This document shows positions 10,017-16,593 of a stretch of 36,107 nucleotides of DNA, one piece after another (position 1 is the stretch's first letter; each line of letters opens with the position of its first letter). Source of the stretch: Chlorobiota bacterium. GTDB taxonomy: Bacteria > Bacteroidota > Bacteroidia > Bacteroidales > Prolixibacteraceae. The stretch lies in NCBI GenBank assembly GCA_013152355.1, contig JAADGO010000042.1:1-36107 (forward strand), read 5' to 3'. The notes beneath the pieces were generated by a model. That model made no database searches. It worked only from the letters and a program-made list of their open reading frames with translations, and had not been told where the DNA came from. The position numbers and the translations under genes were made by a program.

Positions 10017-10502
10017 TTGGACCCATTTGCAAAAATATACAATCAGAACTATGCCATGATGTACCGGGTTGCGGTAAAAATGATTGGCAATAACGATGTG
10101 GTAAGGGATATTGTGCAAGAAGTTTTTATCCATCTGTACGAAAAGCGGAATGATTCTATGGTTATTAACCATTATCCAGGTTGGTTGTATAGAGCCACTT
10201 ATAACAAATGTATTGATTATTTAAAACAGCAGAGCAAGTTTAGTAATTTGGAGGTTTTGGATAACAAGGCGTGCGAAGAAGAATCATTCGACAAGCAAAA
10301 AGCAAAGGCGATGATTCGCCGGGCACTAAAAACATTAAATACAAAAGAACAATTTTTGGCAGTGCTGTACAGCGAAGGGCTCTCATATAAAGAAATGTCG
10401 GAGGCAACAGGGATACACCTTGGGTCGATTGGAAAAACATTGTCTCGCACATTAAAAAAACTTGAGAAAGAGTTAATGGAGGAATATAATGGACTGTTTT
10501 AG
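10017..10502 (+). CDS. ECF-type sigma-70 factor
   Basis: Extracytoplasmic-function sigma factor that redirects RNA polymerase. Region 2 covers about residues 1-70, with DVVRDIVQEVFIHLYEKRND in the -10 recognition helix area. Region 4 covers about residues 100-155, with a helix-turn-helix in YSEGLSYKEMSEATGIHLGS. The 161 aa length is normal. The start is TTG, chosen because the DPFAKIYNQNYAMMYRV segment is needed for region 2 and a Shine-Dalgarno lies 7 nt upstream. Its last 14 nt overlap the next gene, a zinc-finger membrane protein that is very likely its anti-sigma factor. The TTG start may keep its level low. The target genes are unknown; the secreted protein downstream is the first candidate. 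Confidence 0.93.
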   Translation: MDPFAKIYNQNYAMMYRVAVKMIGNNDVVRDIVQEVFIHLYEKRNDSMVINHYPGWLYRATYNKCIDYLKQQSKFSNLEVLDNKACEEESFDKQKAKAMIRRALKTLNTKEQFLAVLYSEGLSYKEMSEATGIHLGSIGKTLSRTLKKLEKELMEEYNGLF

Positions 10503-10935
10503 CGAAGAATTTATTCAAAAGTATGAGGACGGGGAGTCCACAGAAAATGAAGCCAGGATGGCTGAAAACCACATGGCTGAATGCATTGAATGCAAAATAA
10601 GGATTGAACGTCAAAAGCAACGATCCATAAAGCTTAAGAAGGCTTTAAATCAGTTGGTTGATAAGATGCCGGAAATACCATTATTTACTAATCAGGGCAG
10701 GCAGCATGTTTCGCTTAAAAGAAAACTTATTTACGGCATGATTGCAGCTTGCATACTATTGTTACTAATTTTTGTAATTGGAAGGCAACAAACTAACAAT
10801 AAGAAAGATTACATGCTCTATTATATTCTGGATTTTGAGGTAGATGCCAATAAGCCCATCACCGATCAGGAATTGATTATGTACGTTATTGACCAGAATG
10901 GAAATATAACAGACTGTGAATACAACTCATTTTGA
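10489..10935 (+). CDS. Membrane anti-sigma factor with zinc-finger motif
   Basis: Probable partner of the sigma factor encoded just upstream. The N-terminal cytoplasmic part has H28-x3-C32-x2-C35 (HMAECIEC), the pattern of zinc-binding anti-sigma (ZAS) domains. A membrane helix lies at residues 80-98 (LIYGMIAACILLLLIFVIG), and the remaining 50 residues would face the periplasm. The 148 aa are short for this class, and the outer part is too small for a peptidoglycan- or ligand-binding domain that I can name. The gene overlaps the sigma gene by 14 nt, which points to coupled translation. The periplasmic end (YYILDFEVDANKPITDQELIMY) has no recognised domain. The assignment rests on motif and context. 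Confidence 0.82.
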   Translation: MDCFSEEFIQKYEDGESTENEARMAENHMAECIECKIRIERQKQRSIKLKKALNQLVDKMPEIPLFTNQGRQHVSLKRKLIYGMIAACILLLLIFVIGRQQTNNKKDYMLYYILDFEVDANKPITDQELIMYVIDQNGNITDCEYNSF

Positions 10936-10974
10936 GATAAAATTTAAAATTGTAACCATGAAAATATTATAGCC

Positions 10975-12270
10975 ATGAAAAAAATAATTTATACAGCACT
11001 GTTTGCCTGTTTGGGAATAATAGCATCAGCCCAGAACTTATTAGATTTGTACAAAAGGGGTACGGTTAAATTGATCCCTGATACTGAATATGCACAAAAT
11101 AATGACTGGGATAAAGTATTTAGGACATACTACGACACCATTTACAATAGGCCTACGGGCAATCGGAAATCACTTATTATTATGCCTGATGGTTCGGTGG
11201 TAGTTAACCATGCTTACCGGAACTATTATAGTAAGTTCTCGCCCAATGGCTCTTTTCAAAAAGAATTTGGGATTACCAACAGCGATGGAGTAAGATTCAA
11301 AGAAATAAAACGTATTGCCGGCATTATAAATAACAATACCTTTTATACCGGACTCGACAATATGGGGAATATGGTTTGTTTCGATTTTGAAGGGAACTAC
11401 AAAAAAACTTTGAAACTTAATTATATGACCCGTCAAATGATACCCTTGCCTAACGGGAAAATTGCCGTAGTAGGGTGGGTAATTTGGCAAACAAGGTTTA
11501 AAGATTTTGTTGCGATTATAGATTATGAAACCAACGAGGAGAAGGTGATTTGGGAGCATTTTACCGAAAGAAGCCCCGCTGAGAAAGGGGGCAATAATAA
11601 TAAACTCTTTAATTATTCCTATTATTTCGAAAAGCAAGGAGGAGTTTCAGGAACATCCATGCCTTTTTCAAGGGGTACCGGAATAAAAGCAAGGCCTAAA
11701 TTAGCCTGCGTGAATAATCAATTGATTGTGGCAGACCCTAGCAATGGCGAATTACAAATATTTGATTTGAACGGAAAACTTATTTCAAAAAAACAGATGA
11801 ATTTGATAAATAATCAGATCTCTGTAGAGGAACAAAAAGATATTCAGCGTAAAGCCATCGAGACATACAAAAAAATGAATCCTTTGCGCTTTGCTAATAA
11901 ATGGATAAGTGAGGGGGAAAGTAAAAAGGCACATGATTATTTCATTAAAGCCATGGAGGCCGACTTAAAAAGGATTACCAAACCTATTGAAAAACCTTAT
12001 TTTTCCACATTGATCCAAGACTCTGACGACAATCTATTGTTCTTTGATTATGCCAAAGAACAAAACGCCAATAAGTTTCATGTATGGGTGTACAAAAATG
12101 GAGGTGAGTTTATCTGTCAGAGTAGCTTTGTTTGCGATGATTATGACCTTCAAATCAATCCTGGAAAAATGGTTTTTCATAATGGTTATATTTATGGACT
12201 TCAGATTCTAAAAAAATCCCCAACAAGTGTACCACTAAGGTTAACACGATTTAAATTAACCAGCAAATAG
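10975..12270 (+). CDS. Secreted protein, probable six-bladed beta-propeller
   Basis: The first 19 residues (MKKIIYTALFACLGIIASA, cut before Q) form a clear signal peptide, so the product is exported. The 431 aa contain several repeated patterns of the propeller kind: MPDGSVVVNH, FSPNGSFQKEFG, PLPNGKIAVVGW, IFDLNGKLISKK. This resembles the 6-bladed propeller proteins (NHL-like) common in Bacteroidota, but no exact family can be named. A helical insertion lies around residues 280-345. The gene sits 39 nt after the anti-sigma gene and ends before a strong terminator, so the three genes probably form one unit. A role in sensing or responding to an envelope signal is inferred from context only. 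Confidence 0.75.
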   Translation: MKKIIYTALFACLGIIASAQNLLDLYKRGTVKLIPDTEYAQNNDWDKVFRTYYDTIYNRPTGNRKSLIIMPDGSVVVNHAYRNYYSKFSPNGSFQKEFGITNSDGVRFKEIKRIAGIINNNTFYTGLDNMGNMVCFDFEGNYKKTLKLNYMTRQMIPLPNGKIAVVGWVIWQTRFKDFVAIIDYETNEEKVIWEHFTERSPAEKGGNNNKLFNYSYYFEKQGGVSGTSMPFSRGTGIKARPKLACVNNQLIVADPSNGELQIFDLNGKLISKKQMNLINNQISVEEQKDIQRKAIETYKKMNPLRFANKWISEGESKKAHDYFIKAMEADLKRITKPIEKPYFSTLIQDSDDNLLFFDYAKEQNANKFHVWVYKNGGEFICQSSFVCDDYDLQINPGKMVFHNGYIYGLQILKKSPTSVPLRLTRFKLTSK

Positions 12271-12316
12271 GTTGAGAATGAAGAATCCCATAGTAGCAAA
12301 AGATTAAATAGTTGTC

Positions 12317-12350
12317 AAAAAAGGAATAACCGGTAAGATATTCCTTTTTT
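12317..12350 (+). terminator. Strong intrinsic terminator
   Basis: AAAAAAGGAATA (12317-12328) pairs perfectly over 12 bp with TATTCCTTTTTT (12339-12350) around a 10-nt loop, and the right arm supplies the T-run. It closes the sigma/anti-sigma/propeller unit and isolates the cassette that follows. Confidence 0.85.
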
Positions 12351-12603
12351 TGTTCTGGAGATATAGTTATTTACTAATCCTTCGGCAAAACCTTTTTTTT
12401 GATTTGTGTGGGAGTTTGTAAGCAATGCGCCCCCCCTAAATATCAACTACTTAACATCCGCGGGCGAACCCCCTGTTTTAAGCAGTCTTCTAATATCCCG
12501 ACATTTTCCCCGTAAAATTTAGTCCCGCAACAAATTTTGTCGTATATTGAATGCTATACTAAAAAAAGTAAAAACTATCTTAAAGAATAACTTAACCAAA
12601 CCT

Positions 12604-12624
12604 GTTAGCTAACTGTTAGTTAAC
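12604..12624. promoter_or_regulatory. Tandem palindromes, candidate operator
   Basis: GTTAGCTAAC (12604-12613) is a perfect 10-bp palindrome. GTTAGTTAAC (12615-12624) is a one-mismatch copy, offset by 11 bp, about one helical turn. Such an arrangement suits two dimers of a repressor or activator on the same DNA face. It lies about 140 nt before the first cassette gene. No regulator gene is adjacent. Confidence 0.4.
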
Positions 12625-12764
12625 CACACAATAAATAAAATGTAGAATTCGCCCCTATGAAAAAGACTCTTTGTACACGGAGAAAATCTTCCTCCATAGA
12701 TAATACCCCAAAAATATATTTTAAATAAACCAACCTATTCTATTCACCACTTAAAACCCAAATC

Positions 12765-13154
12765 ATGGCAAATGATAAAAAATCCATTAATGAAGGGCTG
12801 AAATCCCTTGCTGCAAGAGTAGCAGCCTTTATCGATGACCTTGCATCATTAGAAGTCACTACCTACTCAGGAGACTTTTCATTAACAATAGCCGACATAA
12901 AAGAAGGGAATGAAGATGCCTTTAAAATTAAATCGCTTCTGAAGGCTAACCCTGTTACATTAAATTCGAAGTTGAACCTTGTAGCTTTTTCCCGCTTCGA
13001 AATTGATGCCGACTCATCGAATATTGTAAGGAATAACCTCACCGCAGACGATAAATTTTTATTGGAAGCTCATAATGAAATGGTCAAAGCCGGTATGGAA
13101 GCCCGGAAAGCAATGTTCGAATTTGCAAAAGCCTTAATCGTGCACAATAAATGA
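12765..13154 (+). CDS. Cassette protein 1, unknown, shares motif with proteins 3 and 4
   Basis: I do not recognise this 129-aa protein. It has no signal peptide or membrane segment and is likely cytoplasmic, with helical ends and a probable beta-rich centre. Residues 24-38 (DDLASLEVTTYSGDF) match the pattern L-x-x-L-(D/E)-hydrophobic-x-T seen also near the start of the third and fourth cassette proteins. Residues 70-90 (LNLVAFSRFEIDADSSNIV) sit where those two carry GD(I/V)TT. A C-terminal helix with H103-x-E105 corresponds to their His-Glu helix. Its stop overlaps the next start (ATGA), indicating coupled translation. It could be a divergent paralogue of protein 3. Function is unknown. Confidence 0.72.
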   Translation: MANDKKSINEGLKSLAARVAAFIDDLASLEVTTYSGDFSLTIADIKEGNEDAFKIKSLLKANPVTLNSKLNLVAFSRFEIDADSSNIVRNNLTADDKFLLEAHNEMVKAGMEARKAMFEFAKALIVHNK

Positions 13155-14773
13155 ACAACCTCTTCGAAGATATTTTAGGGTCAACGCAAAATAACCTTCT
13201 CGAAGATAACGGGAAAGAACTGGGGATCAAAGCACAACTTTTAACCGGGCTGGGGTACCTGAGGCATGAATTGCTGGTTGATATTTTAAAAGAAAAACAA
13301 ATTAGCGAGGCTTTCAGCACCTTTTATACTGAATTTACGGAGTCGGGGCTTATCAAAAAGCAGGAATTCAAAAACATCGAAATGCTTTATGGAGAGCAGG
13401 CAGAGGTAAAGTTGCTGGAGATAGCAACAGATATTGATGAGGGGGTGCTGTTCGGGAAGCTCCCTGAATTCGGGCAAAAAGGGCTGCAAACACGTATTAT
13501 CCACTACAGGCTGAACTTATTGGGCTTGTATGCCGGCCCCATTGAGCAGGCTTTCAATGCCAATTCCTATTTTGCTTTGGAAAAAGCAGCTTTTTATGTT
13601 CAAAAAACAAAACTGGCAACTCTGAACCTGTTGGCTGATTTACAAAGCTATACGGTTGCTTTCCTGGAATCATACGGGTATCAGAACAGCCTTGTGGTAT
13701 TTAGCCTGAAAAAAGCCAAAAATACAGACGGCTACCCTGAATTTAAAGGACATTTCAAAAGGAGGCTAAAAAAGGACATGAAAGGGCATGAAGATATTTT
13801 TGAGGAGATTGACCAACATGTTTTTTACCGAAGAGACATAAAAGTTGATGAAAACTTCTTAAGAACCCGGGAAAAAGAAGAAATCAACAGCTTTATACTA
13901 AGGCTTATACAGGTACATCAATGGATGGGGGGATTTTACGAAGGGCTGCTGGATGCCGATTATGGCGAGGTTACCCTGGGCAGCCTGAAAGCTATCATTG
14001 AACGATACAACGATACCGTTGCTGAAAAGGTTAAATTCGGGGAGGTGCTGGCAAGGATCAAAGGCTGCACTTTCATTTTTAATGCCCTCTTCTTCCTTCA
14101 ACAATATAAAATTGAGAACCAGGCAAGCGACCGCTCTTTTGATACATTAATGATCCTGTCCGAAAGCTATGAGAAGGCATCTGATGCCGACCGCAAAAAA
14201 TTTGAAGAGAATATGAAAGTTGGTTTTGAAAATATCGTTGCCAACCAGGACAACCTGCCTGGCAAAAAGAATGGAATGGCCTACCAATTCTTTTTCGGTA
14301 TAAAAACCTTCTTCAAAAAAGCTTTTAAATTTGCCTGCAAACTATTCCGGTGGATAGTCGGCCAGGTTAAAAACGTTGCATCCTTTATAAAAAACACCCT
14401 GAAAATGATCTATCGCTTTTTTAAAGAAGCGGTCAGGCACTTTATTGAAGGCATAAAATTCTTACTGGGGAAATTGCCGGTTATCAGCAGCGATAAAAAC
14501 GATAAAATAATTTATTCCATTTTCGATATTGATAAAGACGGAATCAATATAATTGGCTGCAGAGATGCTTCCTTAGTTGAATCGCACATGAAATCGGTCA
14601 ATCAAAAAATCTGTTCCATGTCGTTCAGCCTTTCGCTGATATCGTTTCTCTTCCAGGCATTAAAAAGCCTGCTTAGTGCAGGCACGGTAATCGCCTGGCC
14701 TGTTTTTGTAATCAAGCTGGTAACAGCCTTTAAAAAATTAGTGAATTCTTACAATTTAATAATAACAACATAA
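13151..14773 (+). CDS. Cassette protein 2, large unknown protein with cationic amphipathic C-terminal region
   Basis: The 540 aa match no family I know. Residues 1-370 look soluble and mainly helical, rich in charged residues. Residues about 377-440 change sharply: a run of Phe, Lys and Arg with heptad-like spacing (FFFGIKTFFKKAFKFACKLF, then KMIYRFFKEAVRHFIEGIKF) that should form long cationic amphipathic helices. A short beta-like piece follows (IIYSIFDIDKDGINIIGC). Residues about 490-540 are hydrophobic (SMSFSLSLISFLFQALKSLL, then VIAWPVFVIKLV). The layout suggests a protein that binds or inserts into membrane, but there is no signal peptide. It starts inside the stop of protein 1 and ends 11 nt before protein 3. 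Pore former, scaffold and membrane-remodelling protein are all possible. Confidence 0.78.
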   Translation: MNNLFEDILGSTQNNLLEDNGKELGIKAQLLTGLGYLRHELLVDILKEKQISEAFSTFYTEFTESGLIKKQEFKNIEMLYGEQAEVKLLEIATDIDEGVLFGKLPEFGQKGLQTRIIHYRLNLLGLYAGPIEQAFNANSYFALEKAAFYVQKTKLATLNLLADLQSYTVAFLESYGYQNSLVVFSLKKAKNTDGYPEFKGHFKRRLKKDMKGHEDIFEEIDQHVFYRRDIKVDENFLRTREKEEINSFILRLIQVHQWMGGFYEGLLDADYGEVTLGSLKAIIERYNDTVAEKVKFGEVLARIKGCTFIFNALFFLQQYKIENQASDRSFDTLMILSESYEKASDADRKKFEENMKVGFENIVANQDNLPGKKNGMAYQFFFGIKTFFKKAFKFACKLFRWIVGQVKNVASFIKNTLKMIYRFFKEAVRHFIEGIKFLLGKLPVISSDKNDKIIYSIFDIDKDGINIIGCRDASLVESHMKSVNQKICSMSFSLSLISFLFQALKSLLSAGTVIAWPVFVIKLVTAFKKLVNSYNLIITT

Positions 14774-14784
14774 AACTATCAATC

Positions 14785-15159
14785 ATGGCACAAGATGTAA
14801 AAAGTTTTTTAGGCAATGCAATTACGCATTTAGCCGGATTAACCAGGCTGGACATACACACTCTGGTTGGAGATTATGAATTTAATAAAGACAAAGAAGG
14901 TACCCCTACCACCCTGAAAGTAGATAGTACCGATGAACGGATGTGTTCTCAGGTGAACCTGATTACCGGTGATATCACTACTGCAATGACCAACAAATTT
15001 GCGAATGAGTACAAAGACCTGCGCGAATACCATCTGATCAGGGAAAACCAGGGGCATGAAATCATTAAAAGGAACATAGAGGTTTTAGAGAAAATCCTTG
15101 AAACATTGAAAGTTTTCCAAACAGAACAAAATAAATCTGGCACGCCTCCAAATGAATAA
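14785..15159 (+). CDS. Cassette protein 3, unknown, paralogous motifs
   Basis: Unrecognised soluble protein of 124 aa. Residues 16-31 (LAGLTRLDIHTLVGDY) align at exactly the same residue numbers with LYDLTHLEINTIIKED of protein 4. Residues 62-74 (GDITTAMTNKFAN) align with GDVTTRVSKSFAY of protein 4. After this, a helix with H91-E92 matches H231-E232 of protein 4. The fold is probably a short beta part followed by a long C-terminal helix (residues 85-112). The tail is polar. The spacing of 11 nt from protein 2 and 29 nt to protein 4 fits one operon. A small companion or subunit of protein 4 is the simplest guess, without direct support. Confidence 0.72.
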   Translation: MAQDVKSFLGNAITHLAGLTRLDIHTLVGDYEFNKDKEGTPTTLKVDSTDERMCSQVNLITGDITTAMTNKFANEYKDLREYHLIRENQGHEIIKRNIEVLEKILETLKVFQTEQNKSGTPPNE

Positions 15160-15188
15160 AAGGCAACTATCCCATAAAACTTTAAATA

Positions 15189-15977
15189 ATGCTGAAAAAC
15201 AAACGGAAAATATGGGACCAGGTTGGATCGGCCTTATATGATTTAACGCATTTAGAGATCAATACTATTATTAAGGAGGATATGACCACCTCAAAGGCAT
15301 CCAACAGCCCAAGGATATTACTGCATGAAATCGCAAAAAAATATAGTTTCAAACTCACCGAACTGGGTGAAAAATACGCAAATCATTTAGCGGAGGGAAG
15401 CCATAAAAACAAACCAAACCTTTTCCGCGGGAGAATTGAGAATGAAGGGTCCGGGTACAAATCCTTCCGTGAATTAAGCTCCAGGGCAAAGGATGCCTAT
15501 CAATTATTGAAGGACAATAAAAGTACCATCAGCCTGAATGAAGAAGAGATTGATTCGGATATGATGATGTTGCAACGCATTGAAATGATTTCTGATGACC
15601 TGAGGAACCTGTTAAAAAGTTTTGGAGAGCACAAGCCCGGTAAGGACTTCGATTTTGATAATAAAGACACTATCTCAAAATTCAGGGCAGAAAAAGGCAG
15701 TAGTGCGGAAAAGCATGAACTGGATGTGGACCTCCGGCAACTGATGGTTATACGCAAGGCTCACGATGTAGGCACTGAACGGGTTGTACTTCAAACAATT
15801 ATCGGTATGGACGGTGATGTGACAACACGTGTTTCAAAATCATTTGCCTACAACCCGGTAACCTTCATCAACGAAATGCATGAGAGGTCCGTAACTATCT
15901 CTATTAATTATTGGAAAGCCTTGGTAAAAATCATCAGTGAATTTGGCCAAAGCCTGTTAAAAATAAAAAAGAAATAA
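15189..15977 (+). CDS. Cassette protein 4, unknown, longer relative of protein 3
   Basis: Unrecognised 262-aa protein without signal peptide or clear membrane helix. It looks like protein 3 opened up by an insertion. The N-terminal motif at residues 16-31 (LYDLTHLEINTIIKED) and the C-terminal motif at 209-221 (GDVTTRVSKSFAY), followed by H231-E232 and a helix (about 235-258), are shared. About 140 residues of charged, mainly helical sequence lie between (for example SLNEEEIDSDMMMLQRIEMI). The C-terminus is lysine-rich. Its TAA stop is followed, in the same reading frame, by protein 5 only 12 nt later with no ATG between. It could therefore be read as one disrupted or read-through gene with protein 5; two tightly packed genes is the plainer reading. 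Confidence 0.75.
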   Translation: MLKNKRKIWDQVGSALYDLTHLEINTIIKEDMTTSKASNSPRILLHEIAKKYSFKLTELGEKYANHLAEGSHKNKPNLFRGRIENEGSGYKSFRELSSRAKDAYQLLKDNKSTISLNEEEIDSDMMMLQRIEMISDDLRNLLKSFGEHKPGKDFDFDNKDTISKFRAEKGSSAEKHELDVDLRQLMVIRKAHDVGTERVVLQTIIGMDGDVTTRVSKSFAYNPVTFINEMHERSVTISINYWKALVKIISEFGQSLLKIKKK

Positions 15978-15989
15978 ACCCAAAGAGAC

Positions 15990-16511
15990 TTGTTTCCCTA
16001 CCTATGGCAGGCCTTCCTGTCCTATAAAGAAGTTTTAACCCATGGCTACCTCAACAGTTTTGTTGAAGGGGATTATATTATTGCCGAATTGCGTGTCCAG
16101 GTTTCAGGCGACTTCCTGAATTTTATAGCGGCAAAGGACAATCAACAAAGAAGCCGCCCTGAATTCATGGAACTCATCCGCAGCGATAACCTGCTGAACA
16201 AAAAACTACCTTACGCTAAAAAAATGCTGGAGCAAAAACTCAGGGGCATTATTTTCCTCCCCTGGTTTTTTTTGGTTGTTGTCAACTTTTCGGCCGCAAC
16301 GGCAATTATTATTTCCGAATGGCAGGAAATCATTGGCTTTGTCAACCATGTTTTAGAAAAAAATACCTTAACAGGACGAACTCCTGCATTGATCCTGCTG
16401 TGGGCTGTTGTTTTTTATGTACTGCGCCGTTACAGGTACAGAATAATCGCATGGCTTGTGAAAAGTTTCATCCGGCTCAACAGAAAAACAACCACTTTAA
16501 CGGAACATTAA
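15990..16511 (+). CDS. Cassette protein 5, two-helix membrane protein, TTG start
   Basis: Unrecognised 173-aa protein. An N-terminal soluble part (about residues 1-80) is followed by two membrane helices, near 84-108 (RGIIFLPWFFLVVVNFSAAT) and 132-148 (ALILLWAVVFYVLRRYR), and a basic tail. Both ends would face the cytoplasm. The only plausible full-length start is TTG at 15990; the first in-frame ATG is at 16167, 59 codons inside. A weak AAAGAG lies only 2 nt before TTG, so initiation may depend on translation of protein 4, whose in-frame stop lies 12 nt upstream. As the only clear membrane protein with standard helices in the cassette, it may anchor the others. Function is unknown. Confidence 0.68.
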   Translation: MFPYLWQAFLSYKEVLTHGYLNSFVEGDYIIAELRVQVSGDFLNFIAAKDNQQRSRPEFMELIRSDNLLNKKLPYAKKMLEQKLRGIIFLPWFFLVVVNFSAATAIIISEWQEIIGFVNHVLEKNTLTGRTPALILLWAVVFYVLRRYRYRIIAWLVKSFIRLNRKTTTLTEH

Positions 16512-16569
16512 TTCATATCAGGCCTTTTACAGATTTTTGAAAACAACAGTTACTCCCGCCTTATTTCAT

Positions 16570-16577
16570 TAACTTTG
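16570..16577 (+). promoter_or_regulatory. -7 box before the AspT-like transporter
   Basis: TAACTTTG fits TAnnTTTG exactly and lies 16 nt before the ATG at 16594, so the transcript would have a leader of about 10 nt. No good -33 element is found at the usual distance; the nearest TTTG (16536-16539) is too far. It suggests the transporter is transcribed apart from the cassette. Confidence 0.35.
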
Positions 16578-16593
16578 TAAAAAACATTTACTA

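Larger units (their letters stand above)
12271..12764. other. Intergenic region before the unknown cassette
   Basis: Contains the terminator of the sigma-factor unit (12317-12350) and, further on, two tandem palindromes (12604-12624). I see no convincing open reading frame. Short cytosine runs at about 12429-12436 and 12471-12475 stand out in otherwise AT-rich sequence. The last 140 nt should hold the leader of the five-gene cassette. Confidence 0.5.

Noticed and set aside
13340-13420. Possible transfer RNA-like or repeat structures within the unknown cassette
   Set aside because: No cloverleaf with a T-loop GTTC motif or repeated units could be found on reading either strand.
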